NCBI RefSeq assembly: GCF_026626705.1
Contig: NZ_JAPNKC010000001.1
Location: 8,016,001 to 8,080,000, forward strand
Source of the DNA: Pyxidicoccus sp. MSG2
GTDB lineage: Bacteria; Myxococcota; Myxococcia; Myxococcales; Myxococcaceae
DNA length: 64,000 nt
Reading direction: 5' to 3'
Shown: piece by piece, positions 52,017 to 59,281 of the stretch
How positions within the stretch are numbered: position 1 is the first letter of the stretch
Layout of the letters: every line of letters starts with the position of its first letter
Made by a program: the position numbers and the translations under genes
The notes under the pieces: model-generated
The model's input: only the letters and a program-made list of their open reading frames with translations
The model's database searches: none
Told to the model about the DNA's origin: nothing

Positions 52017-54335
52017 CTACGCCGGTGCCGCTTCGGCGGTGGCGGGCTTCGTCTGCAGCTTCAGGCTGTCACCCTCCACGTCGTAGCGGGCGACGCCGCC
52101 GTTCTTGAGGTCCCCGAAGAGGAGCGCCTCGGCGAGCGGCTTCTTCAGCGAGTTGTCCACGAGGCGGGCCATGGGGCGCGCGCCGAAGGCCGGGTCGTAG
52201 CCGTGCTCAGCCAGCCACGCGCGGGCGGCGGGCGTGAGCTCCAGCTTCACCTTCTTCTCGTCCAGCATCTTCTGGAGGAGGCGGACTTCCTTGTCCACGA
52301 CCTTCAGGATGATTTCCGGCGGCAGGCCGGAGAAGAGAATCCACCCGTCGAGCCGGTTGCGGAACTCGGGGGTGAAGGTGCGCTCAATCGCCTTCTTCGC
52401 GCGGGTGCCGTCCGCGGGCTTCTGCAAATCCCCGAAGCCAATGGCCTTGGTGCTCATCTCCTGGGCGCCCGCGTTGGTGGTGAGGATGAGGACGATGTTG
52501 CGGAAGTCGGCCTTGCGGCCGTTGTTGTCCGTCAGCGTCGCGTGGTCCATCACCTGGAGCAGGATGTTGAAGAGGTCCGGGTGGGCCTTCTCGATTTCAT
52601 CCAGCACCAGCACCGCGTACGGGTGCTTGCGCACGGCGTCCGTGAGCAGGCCGCCCTGGTCGAAGCCCACGTAGCCCGGAGGCGCGCCGATGAGCCGGCT
52701 CACCGTGTGCTTCTCCGAGTACTCGCTCATGTCGAAGCGCAGGAACTCCACGCCCAGCGTCTGAGCGAGCTGCTTGGCCAGCTCCGTCTTGCCCACGCCC
52801 GTGGGGCCGGAGAAGAGGAACGAGCCGATGGGCTTCTCCGGCGCACGCAGGCCGGAGCGCGCCAGTTTGATGGCGCTGACCAGGTCCTTGATGGCCGCGT
52901 CCTGCCCGAAGATGACCGCCTGGAGCTCCTTCTCCAGATTCTGGAGCTGGACGCCCTCGCTGGCGGACACGCTCTTGGCGGGAATCTTCGCCATCTTCGC
53001 CACGACGTTCTCGACGTCCGCGGCGGTGACGGTGTTGGTGCGCTTGCCCTCCGGCTTGAGCCGCTCGGCGGCGCCCGTCTCGTCGATGACGTCGATGGCC
53101 TTGTCCGGGAGGAACCGGTCGTTGATGTGCTTGGCGGACAGCTCCGCCGCGGCGCGGATGGCCTCCGGCACGTACTTCACGCCGTGGTGCTCCTCGTAGC
53201 GGCTCTTCAGCCCCTCCAGGATGAGGACGGTGTCCTCCACGCTGGGCTCGCCCACTTCAATCTTCTGGAAGCGCCGGGACAGCGCCCTGTCCCGCTCGAA
53301 GGCCGCCTTGTACTCCTGGAACGTCGTCGAGCCGATGCAGCGCAGCCGCCCGCTGGCCAGCGCGGGCTTGAGCAGGTTGGACGCGTCCATGGAGCCGCCG
53401 CTGGTGGCGCCGGCGCCGACGATGGTGTGAATCTCGTCGATGAAGAGGATGGCGTCCTTCTGCTCCTGCAGCGCCTTGAGCACGCCCTTGAGGCGCTCCT
53501 CGAACTGTCCGCGGAACTTGGTGCCCGCGAGCAGCGCGCCCATGTCCAGCGAGTAGACGACGGAGTTCTTCAGCGCCTCCGGCACCCGGCCCTCGTGGAT
53601 GAACAGGGCCAGCCCTTCCGCGATGGCCGTCTTGCCCACGCCCGCCTCGCCCACGTAGAGCGGGTTGTTCTTCCGGCGGCGGCAGAGCACCTGGATGGTG
53701 CGCTCCAGCTCCTTCTCGCGGCCGATGAGCGGGTCGATGCGACCCTCCTTCGCCTCGATGTTGAGCTGGGTGGTGTAGGCCTCCAGCGGGCTCTTCCGGG
53801 GAGACTCACCCTCCTCGTCATCCCCCATGGGCGCGCCGCGGCTGGCCGCGCCCTCCGCGCCCTCGGAGGCCTCGCCCCCCGCGCCCTCTCCGTCCTTGGA
53901 GATGCCGTGGGAGATGTAGTTCAGGAGGTCCAGCCGGGTGACGCCCTCCTGCTGCAGGAGGTACAGCGCCTGGCTCTCCTCCTCGCGGAACATGGCCACC
54001 AGCACGTCGCCCCCGTCGATGAGCTTCTGCTCGGCGGACAAGGCATGCATGGCGGCGCGGTGGAGCACGCGCTCCACGCCAATGGTCTGCTGGGGCTCGG
54101 CCTCCACGCCCTCGGGCAGCCGTTCGACCGTCTCCTCCAGGAAGGAGACCAGCCGTTCCTGGAGGCGCTTCACGTTGGCCCCGCATGCACGGAGGACCTC
54201 GCGTGTCCGCGAGTCCTTCGTGAGTGCGAGGAGCAGGTGCTCCAGCGTCAGGTACTCGTGGCGCATCTTCCGCGCCTCTTCCAGGGCGGTGCGGAAGCTG
54301 GCCTGCAACTCTTTGGCAATCAGCGGTCCTGCCAC
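52017..54335 (-). CDS. clpA: ATP-dependent Clp protease ATP-binding subunit ClpA
   Basis: A 772-residue AAA+ unfoldase. The N-domain (M-R-H-E-Y-L-T-L-E-H-L-L-L-A-L) is followed by a Gly/Ser/Glu linker (~145-175), then two ATPase modules: Walker A G-E-A-G-V-G-K-T and G-P-T-G-V-G-K-T, and D-E-I-H-T-I-V-G-A-G and L-D-E-I-E-K-A-H as Walker B. There is no ClpB-type coiled-coil insertion, which together with the neighbouring clpS identifies ClpA. It works with ClpP to degrade proteins with N-degrons. The clpS stop is three bases upstream of the start. Confidence 0.96.
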   Translation of the reverse strand: MAGPLIAKELQASFRTALEEARKMRHEYLTLEHLLLALTKDSRTREVLRACGANVKRLQERLVSFLEETVERLPEGVEAEPQQTIGVERVLHRAAMHALSAEQKLIDGGDVLVAMFREEESQALYLLQQEGVTRLDLLNYISHGISKDGEGAGGEASEGAEGAASRGAPMGDDEEGESPRKSPLEAYTTQLNIEAKEGRIDPLIGREKELERTIQVLCRRRKNNPLYVGEAGVGKTAIAEGLALFIHEGRVPEALKNSVVYSLDMGALLAGTKFRGQFEERLKGVLKALQEQKDAILFIDEIHTIVGAGATSGGSMDASNLLKPALASGRLRCIGSTTFQEYKAAFERDRALSRRFQKIEVGEPSVEDTVLILEGLKSRYEEHHGVKYVPEAIRAAAELSAKHINDRFLPDKAIDVIDETGAAERLKPEGKRTNTVTAADVENVVAKMAKIPAKSVSASEGVQLQNLEKELQAVIFGQDAAIKDLVSAIKLARSGLRAPEKPIGSFLFSGPTGVGKTELAKQLAQTLGVEFLRFDMSEYSEKHTVSRLIGAPPGYVGFDQGGLLTDAVRKHPYAVLVLDEIEKAHPDLFNILLQVMDHATLTDNNGRKADFRNIVLILTTNAGAQEMSTKAIGFGDLQKPADGTRAKKAIERTFTPEFRNRLDGWILFSGLPPEIILKVVDKEVRLLQKMLDEKKVKLELTPAARAWLAEHGYDPAFGARPMARLVDNSLKKPLAEALLFGDLKNGGVARYDVEGDSLKLQTKPATAEAAPA

Positions 54336-54338
54336 GTT

Positions 54339-54662
54339 TCAACCTTCCTCGGGTTCCATGGAGAGCCGCAGGGGAAAACCATTCTCCTGAGCCGCGGCCT
54401 CCACCGTCTTGACCTTCGTTTCGGCGACCTCGAACGTATAGACGCCGGCAACCCCGACCCCGTTGTAATGAACGTGCAGCATGATCTGCACGGCATCCGT
54501 CTCCGACTTGTGGAAGATCTCCTTGAGCACGGCGACAACGAACTCCCGCGTCGTGTAGTTGTCGTTGTGCAGGAGCACCTTGTAGAGGGTGGGCCTCTTG
54601 AGCTTCTGCTTGGGTGCTGACTCCGTGACGACGGAGGTATCGTGCTCGTGCTTCTGCGCCAT
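54339..54662 (-). CDS. clpS: ATP-dependent Clp protease adaptor ClpS
   Basis: A 107-residue adaptor with the core P-T-L-Y-K-V-L-L-H-N-D-N-Y-T-T (N-end-rule pocket with N-D), H-V-H-Y-N-G-x-G-V-A-G-V-Y, and a C-terminal E-T-K-V. It delivers N-degron substrates to ClpA. The clpS-clpA order and 3-base spacing show co-translation. Confidence 0.97.
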   Translation of the reverse strand: MAQKHEHDTSVVTESAPKQKLKRPTLYKVLLHNDNYTTREFVVAVLKEIFHKSETDAVQIMLHVHYNGVGVAGVYTFEVAETKVKTVEAAAQENGFPLRLSMEPEEG

Positions 54663-54693
54663 GGGTGTATCGGGCTCCCTTTAATGACGACGC

Positions 54694-54717
54694 GAGGGGG
54701 GATTTTCAGGCCCCCTC
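54694..54717 (-). terminator. Hairpin overlapping the end of the PF04339-like gene
   Basis: On the minus strand GAGGGGG and CCCCCTC arms flank the stop codon of the gene at 54706 (positions ~54694-54700 and 54711-54717). It may separate that gene's transcript from clpS, but no U-run follows. Confidence 0.35.
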
Positions 54718-55866
54718 CTTGAAACCGGTTTCCGCCCGCCACTGGGGCAGGCCGCCTTCCACGGCTGCCCGCTCGTGGGCCAGGAAGCCGCGCACGGCGC
54801 GGTCCAGGCCGGGGTGGAGGAGCAGGTGCGCACTGTATGTGAGGTGCGGCTCGAATCCCCGGGTGAGCTTGTGCTCTCCGCCGTGTCCCGGCTCGAAGCG
54901 TGAAAGCCCCCGGGCGATGCCCTGCTCCACCGGGTGGTACAGGCAGACGTTGAAGTGCAGGAAGGGATGCTCCTCGAAACAGCCCCAATAACGGCCGTAG
55001 AGGACGTTGGGGCCAGCGAGGTTGAACGCTCCGGCCACCAACCGTCCTTCCCGCCGGGCCTCCACCCACTCACAGCGGTGCCGGAAGCAGGCGAGCATCC
55101 GCGCGAAGAAGTCCGGGGTGAGAAACCGCATGCCCCACGGGTACTTGTCCACCGTGGAGGCATACAGGCGGTAGACGGTCTCCGCGTCCACGTCCGCCAG
55201 CGCTTCGCCGGCCAGGGTGCGCACCTCGATGCCCTGGGCTGCCGGGGCGCGCAATTCGCGGCGCAGCTGGGTGCGCCGCTTGGAGTGGAAGCGCCCGAGG
55301 AAGTCGTCCAGCGTGCGGTAGCCCTCGTTGCGCCACTGGTACTGGACGCCCAGGCGCACCGCGAAGCCCTGGGCCTCCAACACGGGCAGCTCGTCCTCGG
55401 TGGGGAAGAGGACGTGGATGCCGGACAGGCGCTCGGCGCGGGCGTACTCCTGCGCGGCGGCGTACAGCTCGGCCTCGCGCGCGCGGCGGTCCTCGCCCGG
55501 GGCCACCAGCACGCGGCGGCCGGTGGCGGGGGTGAAGGGCACGGTGATGACGAGCTTCGGGAAGTAACGCAGCCCCGCGCGCTCGGCGGCGGTGGCCCAG
55601 GGCCCGTCGAAGACGAACTCTCCGTTGCTGTCGTCCTTGAGATACGCGGGCGCGGCGGCGACGAGGCGCGAGCCGCGCCACAGCGTGAGGTGGCGGGGAT
55701 GCCAGCCCCGCTCCGGCACCGCGCTGCCGCTCTCCTCCAGGCACGCCAGGAAGGTCCACTCCAGGAAGGGCAGGCCGGCCTCGTCCACCAGGGCATCCCA
55801 CGTGGCACGGGGGACCTCGGTGATGGAGGGCAGGATGCGCAGGGTGGTGGGCAGCGGGGTGGACAT
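54706..55866 (-). CDS. GNAT/FemAB-like protein of the PF04339 type
   Basis: A 386-residue cytoplasmic protein of the family once called DUF482, which adopts a FemAB-like double GNAT fold. Characteristic are W-D-A-L-V (position ~24), F-L-E-W-T-F-L, the S-K-R-R-T-Q-L-R-R-E segment (Arg/Lys cluster before the second fold), W-G-M-R-F-L and F-E-P-G-H-G-G-E-H-K-L-T-R-G-F-E-P (a family hallmark near 330-350). Transfer of an acyl or aminoacyl group is expected; the substrate is not known. It lies 43 bases upstream of clpS in the same direction, a conserved-looking arrangement, but a hairpin at its end may separate transcription. Confidence 0.75.
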   Translation of the reverse strand: MSTPLPTTLRILPSITEVPRATWDALVDEAGLPFLEWTFLACLEESGSAVPERGWHPRHLTLWRGSRLVAAAPAYLKDDSNGEFVFDGPWATAAERAGLRYFPKLVITVPFTPATGRRVLVAPGEDRRAREAELYAAAQEYARAERLSGIHVLFPTEDELPVLEAQGFAVRLGVQYQWRNEGYRTLDDFLGRFHSKRRTQLRRELRAPAAQGIEVRTLAGEALADVDAETVYRLYASTVDKYPWGMRFLTPDFFARMLACFRHRCEWVEARREGRLVAGAFNLAGPNVLYGRYWGCFEEHPFLHFNVCLYHPVEQGIARGLSRFEPGHGGEHKLTRGFEPHLTYSAHLLLHPGLDRAVRGFLAHERAAVEGGLPQWRAETGFKEGA

Positions 55867-55963
55867 CGCGGCGGGTTCGTTCGGGCTCGGGCGCCGAGCC
55901 CCTTGGCTGGGTAGCGCGAGCCTATAACGGTGCGCCCCGGGTGCCGCCAGCAGCGCTCCGGAG

Positions 55964-56404
55964 CTACTTCCCGCGTGTCAACTCCGCGGCAAGGAAGCGG
56001 CCGACTTCCGCCACCCCCTCGGTGCCCCGGCGGCGGCCCTCTTCGGTCTCCATGACACGGCGCGCGGCGTCGCCCGCGGTGCCGACCTCCAGGTCCGCGA
56101 GGATGAGGAAGGCGCTCCAGGCGGGGTTGAGGGTGGCCACCTTGCCGGGGCGCAGGGGGCGGTCTCCCAACGTCGAGGCCACCTTCTCCAGGAGCCCGTC
56201 GTCGGTGAGCCGCTTCGTCTTGCCGCGCATGGCGTCCCAGGCGGCCTCGAGCAGCGAGGGCAGCATGCGCCCGGCGAGCGCGGTGGACAGCCGCTGCGAG
56301 GCCTCCTCCTCGTCGATGTTGTGGGCCTGCGCGTAGGTGGGCATCAGCTTCGCCACCACCACGGCACGGGTGGCGAGGTGGGCGAGGCGGGGAGGGTAGG
56401 GCAC
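55964..56404 (-). CDS. Conserved-looking helical protein of unknown function
   Basis: A 146-residue protein without signal peptide, rich in helices (L-A-T-R-A-V-V-V-A-K-L-M-P-T-Y-A-Q-A-H, A-G-R-M-L-P-S-L-L-E-A-A-W-D-A-M). No family motif is recognised. GTG at 56404 is chosen because AGGAG lies five bases before it; another in-frame GTG at 56410 has no room for a ribosome-binding site. It follows the DUF2378 gene closely in the same direction and may be co-transcribed. Confidence 0.65.
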   Translation of the reverse strand: MPYPPRLAHLATRAVVVAKLMPTYAQAHNIDEEEASQRLSTALAGRMLPSLLEAAWDAMRGKTKRLTDDGLLEKVASTLGDRPLRPGKVATLNPAWSAFLILADLEVGTAGDAARRVMETEEGRRRGTEGVAEVGRFLAAELTRGK

Positions 56405-56423
56405 GGACACTCCTGGGTGCGGG

Positions 56424-56993
56424 CTACCAACGCACCAACAGACGGTAACCCTCGGGGCCGCGTTCCTCCACGGTGATTCGCGGCTGCACGGAGGTCAGCT
56501 CCAGCATCCGCTCCAGTCCGCCCGCCATCAGGTCCGGCCGGTTGTAGCGGTCCGTGAAGTAGATGCGGCGGCCGCGGTCCCCCACGGGCGTCAGCGTCAC
56601 CACCACGTCCGTGCGCCCCATTAACGACAGGTAGCGCGGGATGCGCTCCAGGGCGCGCAGGGGGCCAATCATCGGCAGGGCCACCGCGGCGACGCGGCCC
56701 ACGAAGGTCTCCGCGAAGCCCGAGACGAGCACGCGGCCGAGCTGCCGGTAGGCGGTCTCCTCGCCCAGCTCCGGATACACCTCCTGGCGCGCCAGGGTCG
56801 TCACACGCTGCCAGAGCTGGATGGGGTAGTCCATCTCCGGTTTCTTCAGGTCGTAGCCGAGCGCCGCCAGCTCCGACACCAGCCGCCCCTCCGCCTTGAG
56901 TCCCCGCACGAACAGCCCCTCGAACACACTCGCGGGCACGCGAGGCGTCGGAACGGGCGTTTCCTGGGGGCGGCGTTGGCTGCTCATCAGCAT
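56424..56993 (-). CDS. DUF2378 (TIGR02265) family protein
   Basis: A 189-residue protein of the myxobacterial family TIGR02265/DUF2378. Landmarks are F-E-G-L-F-V-R-G-L near residue 24, Y-D-L-K-K-P-E-M-D-Y-P, W-Q-R-V-T-T-L-A-R-Q-E-V-Y-P, and Y-R-Q-L-G-R-V-L-V-S-G-F, followed by strands ending L-L-V-R-W. It has no signal peptide and no known activity. The family is expanded as paralogues in Myxococcales, so this is a good taxonomic marker. GGGAGG precedes two adjacent possible ATGs (56993 and 56987). Confidence 0.85.
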   Translation of the reverse strand: MLMSSQRRPQETPVPTPRVPASVFEGLFVRGLKAEGRLVSELAALGYDLKKPEMDYPIQLWQRVTTLARQEVYPELGEETAYRQLGRVLVSGFAETFVGRVAAVALPMIGPLRALERIPRYLSLMGRTDVVVTLTPVGDRGRRIYFTDRYNRPDLMAGGLERMLELTSVQPRITVEERGPEGYRLLVRW

Positions 56994-57014
56994 GAGCCTC
57001 CCAGTATACCCGAT

Positions 57015-57048
57015 TCCACAAAGGTTTCTGGAAGTTCTTGGAATTCTC
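57015..57048. repeat. Short direct and inverted repeats upstream of the NifU-like gene
   Basis: Two 10-base near-identical units TGGAAGTTCT (57029-57038) and TGGAATTCTC (57039-57048), and an inverted TTCCA 12 bases upstream of the first. The region is more AT-rich than its surroundings and lies in the divergent gap 56994-57149, suggesting a regulator site or promoter. Confidence 0.35.
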
Positions 57049-57149
57049 GTTGAAGAGTGGTGGGGAGGGGGAGGGGACGTTTGCTTCTTCGAGAGTCGGG
57101 TTGCTATGGGGCGGCGGGCGCCTTACAGGAAGGGCCTCAGGAGAATTGA

Positions 57150-57716
57150 ATGTCGGTGAACATCCAGCTCGAGTGGACCCCGAACCCCAGCACGCTGAAG
57201 TACGTGGTCGACCGGAAGCTGCTGGCCGGCGGCGCACTGAACTTCACGAACCGGGACGACGCCCAGGCGAAGTCTCCGCTGGCGCACAAGCTGATGGACG
57301 TGCGCGGCGTGACGGCGGTGATGATTGGCAGCAACTTCGTGACGGTGACGAAGGGCGAAGAGGGCGAGTGGGACGAGATGAATGACGCGGTCATGTCCAC
57401 GCTGGACTCGCACCTGACGGCCAACGAGCCGGTGGTGGACGAGGCGGCGGTGGCGGCGGCGCGTCAGGCCTCGTCGGGGGCGGAGGGTGGCTCCATCCAG
57501 GCGCGCATCCAGGACATCCTGGACAGCGAAATCCGCCCGGCGGTGGCGCAGGACGGCGGCGACATCACGCTGGACCGCTTCGAGGACGGCATCGTCTACC
57601 TGCACATGAAGGGCTCGTGCGCGGGCTGCCCGTCGTCCACGGCCACCCTGAAGATGGGCATCGAGGGGCGCCTGCGTGAGGCCATCCCCGAAGTGCTCGA
57701 GGTGGTGTCCGTCTGA
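57150..57716 (+). CDS. NifU-like (Nfu) Fe-S cluster scaffold protein
   Basis: A 188-residue protein with an N-terminal Nfu domain (Q-L-E-W-T-P-N-P-S-T-L-K-Y, G-V-T-A-V-M-I-G-S-N-F-V-T-V) and a C-terminal NifU-type cluster-binding domain. Cys157 and Cys160 form the C-x2-C motif in G-S-C-A-G-C-P-S-S; D-G-G-D-I precedes it. It carries or transfers [4Fe-4S] clusters to apo-proteins. A short Ala/Gly linker joins the two parts. The methyltransferase gene begins nearby in the same direction. Confidence 0.93.
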   Translation: MSVNIQLEWTPNPSTLKYVVDRKLLAGGALNFTNRDDAQAKSPLAHKLMDVRGVTAVMIGSNFVTVTKGEEGEWDEMNDAVMSTLDSHLTANEPVVDEAAVAAARQASSGAEGGSIQARIQDILDSEIRPAVAQDGGDITLDRFEDGIVYLHMKGSCAGCPSSTATLKMGIEGRLREAIPEVLEVVSV

Positions 57717-57754
57717 GGCGCAACGTCAAGGCCTCCCAGGTCCGGCGGGAGCTG

Positions 57755-58630
57755 TTGCCGGACCAGTCCCCGGCGCTGTTGCGGGAGTTGCACCTGCTCA
57801 CGCGCGAGGGGAACCTCAACGCGGACGCGCTGCGCAAGCTCAAGCAGGTCAACCACCTGATGGGCCTGTTGCGTCCCGCGGTTGAGGACGTGCAGGCGCG
57901 CCACCCCGACTCCGTCATGGTGGACGCGGGCAGCGGCAACGCCTACCTGGGCTTCGTCCTCTACGAGCTGTTCCTGAAGGACGCGGACAAGGGCACGCTG
58001 CTGTCCATCGAGGGCCGGCCGGAGCTGACCGAGCGCGCGAAGGGGCGCGCGGAGCGGCTGGGCTTCAAGCGGATGCAGTTCCAGACGGCGCACATCGACC
58101 AGGGGCAGTACCCGGAGCGCATCCACCTGCTCATGGCGCTGCACGCGTGCGACACGGCGACGGACGACGCGCTGGTGGCGGCCATCCGTCACGGGGCGGA
58201 CCATGTGGCGGTGGTGCCGTGCTGTCAGGCGGAGGTGGCCGCGCAGCTCAAGGAGAAGCGGCCGGTGGTGGCGGGCAGCGGCGCCATGTCGCAGCTGTAC
58301 GCGCACCCGTGGCACCGGCGCGAGTTCGGCTCGCACCTGACGAACGTCATCCGCGCGCTGACGCTGGAGGCCTTCGGCTACCAGGTGACGGTGACGGAGC
58401 TGACGGGCTGGGAGCACTCGCTGAAGAACGAGCTGATTCTCGGGCGCAAGGTGCACCGGGAGAACCGCCGCGCGCGCGTGCAGTTGGAGCGACTGCTGGC
58501 GGAGACGGGCGTGGCGCCGAAGCTGACGCGCGAGCTGGGCGTGAAGCCCGCCGTGCAGTCCGTCCCGGACGCGGAGACGGAGCCGGCCGCGCCGGAAGGC
58601 TCCGAGGCCCCGGAGCCCGCGGGCGCGTAG
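57755..58630 (+). CDS. SAM-dependent methyltransferase
   Basis: A class I methyltransferase of the PF13679-like type. SAM motif I reads V-D-A-G-S-G-N-A-Y-L-G, then L-S-I-E-G-R-P-E-L (motif II acidic), and A-L-H-A-C-D-T-A-T-D, a hallmark of this subfamily, which includes eukaryotic METTL25-type and bacterial proteins. V-P-C-C-Q-A-E follows. The C-terminal ~60 residues are Pro/Glu/Ala-rich. The start is uncertain: TTG at 57755 has GGGAG upstream, while a CTG overlapping the nfu stop (CTGA, 57713) would add 14 residues that look coding (R-R-N-V-K-A-S-Q-V-R-R-E-L). Substrate unknown. Confidence 0.85.
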   Translation: MPDQSPALLRELHLLTREGNLNADALRKLKQVNHLMGLLRPAVEDVQARHPDSVMVDAGSGNAYLGFVLYELFLKDADKGTLLSIEGRPELTERAKGRAERLGFKRMQFQTAHIDQGQYPERIHLLMALHACDTATDDALVAAIRHGADHVAVVPCCQAEVAAQLKEKRPVVAGSGAMSQLYAHPWHRREFGSHLTNVIRALTLEAFGYQVTVTELTGWEHSLKNELILGRKVHRENRRARVQLERLLAETGVAPKLTRELGVKPAVQSVPDAETEPAAPEGSEAPEPAGA

Positions 58631-58687
58631 TCCCACGGTGGGCCGCTCACGAGCGGCCACCGTCCGGGCTGGAGTAGAAGGGCCCTC

Positions 58688-59278
58688 ATGTCTGACACGG
58701 TGAAGCGGTCGGAGCTGGTGGCGCTCGTCGACATGGACGGGACGCTCTGCGACTACCAGGGGGCCATGCTCCGGGATTTGGAGCGGCTGCGCAGTCCGGG
58801 CGAGCCTCCGCTGACGGCCGAGCTCGAGGACTCGCCGTGGCTGCGGGCGCGGCAGGAGCTCATTCGCGGGCAGCCGGGGTGGTGGGCGCGGCTGGAGCGG
58901 CGGCAGCAGGGCTTCGACGTGCTGGAGGAATTGCGCGCGCTCGAGTTCGAGCTGCACGTGCTCACCAAGGGCCCTGCGAATTCGACGAACGCGTGGGCGG
59001 AGAAGCTCCAGTGGTGCCAGGCGCACGTGCCGGACGCGCGCGTCACCGTCACCATGGACAAGGGGCTCGTCTACGGGAAGGTGCTGGTGGATGACTGGCC
59101 GGAGTACATCCACCGTTGGCTCATGTGGCGGCCGCGTGGACTCGTCATCGTCCCCGCGCAGCCGTGGAACGTGGGCTTCGAGCACCCGAATGCGCTGCGC
59201 TACGACGGCACCAACCTGGCCGAGGTGCGCGCCCGGCTGCGGGCCGTGAGGGACGCGGCGCTTGGCGAAGCCCGGTGA
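58688..59278 (+). CDS. 5'(3')-deoxyribonucleotidase-like HAD phosphatase
   Basis: A 196-residue HAD-superfamily protein. Asp15 and Asp17 form the nucleophile/acid pair in V-D-M-D-G-T-L-C-D-Y. L-T-K-G-P (Thr, motif II) and D-K-G-L-V-Y-G-K-V-L-V-D-D-W-P-E-Y (motif III Lys and acidic D-D) match the NT5C family, which removes phosphate from nucleoside monophosphates. Length and layout fit. It converges with the RluA-type gene with three bases between. Confidence 0.85.
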   Translation: MSDTVKRSELVALVDMDGTLCDYQGAMLRDLERLRSPGEPPLTAELEDSPWLRARQELIRGQPGWWARLERRQQGFDVLEELRALEFELHVLTKGPANSTNAWAEKLQWCQAHVPDARVTVTMDKGLVYGKVLVDDWPEYIHRWLMWRPRGLVIVPAQPWNVGFEHPNALRYDGTNLAEVRARLRAVRDAALGEAR

Positions 59279-59281
59279 CGC

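Noticed and set aside
57029..57048. Resemblance of TGGAAnTTC repeats to a heat-shock element
   Set aside because: That element is eukaryotic; bacteria do not use it. Kept only as an unnamed repeat.
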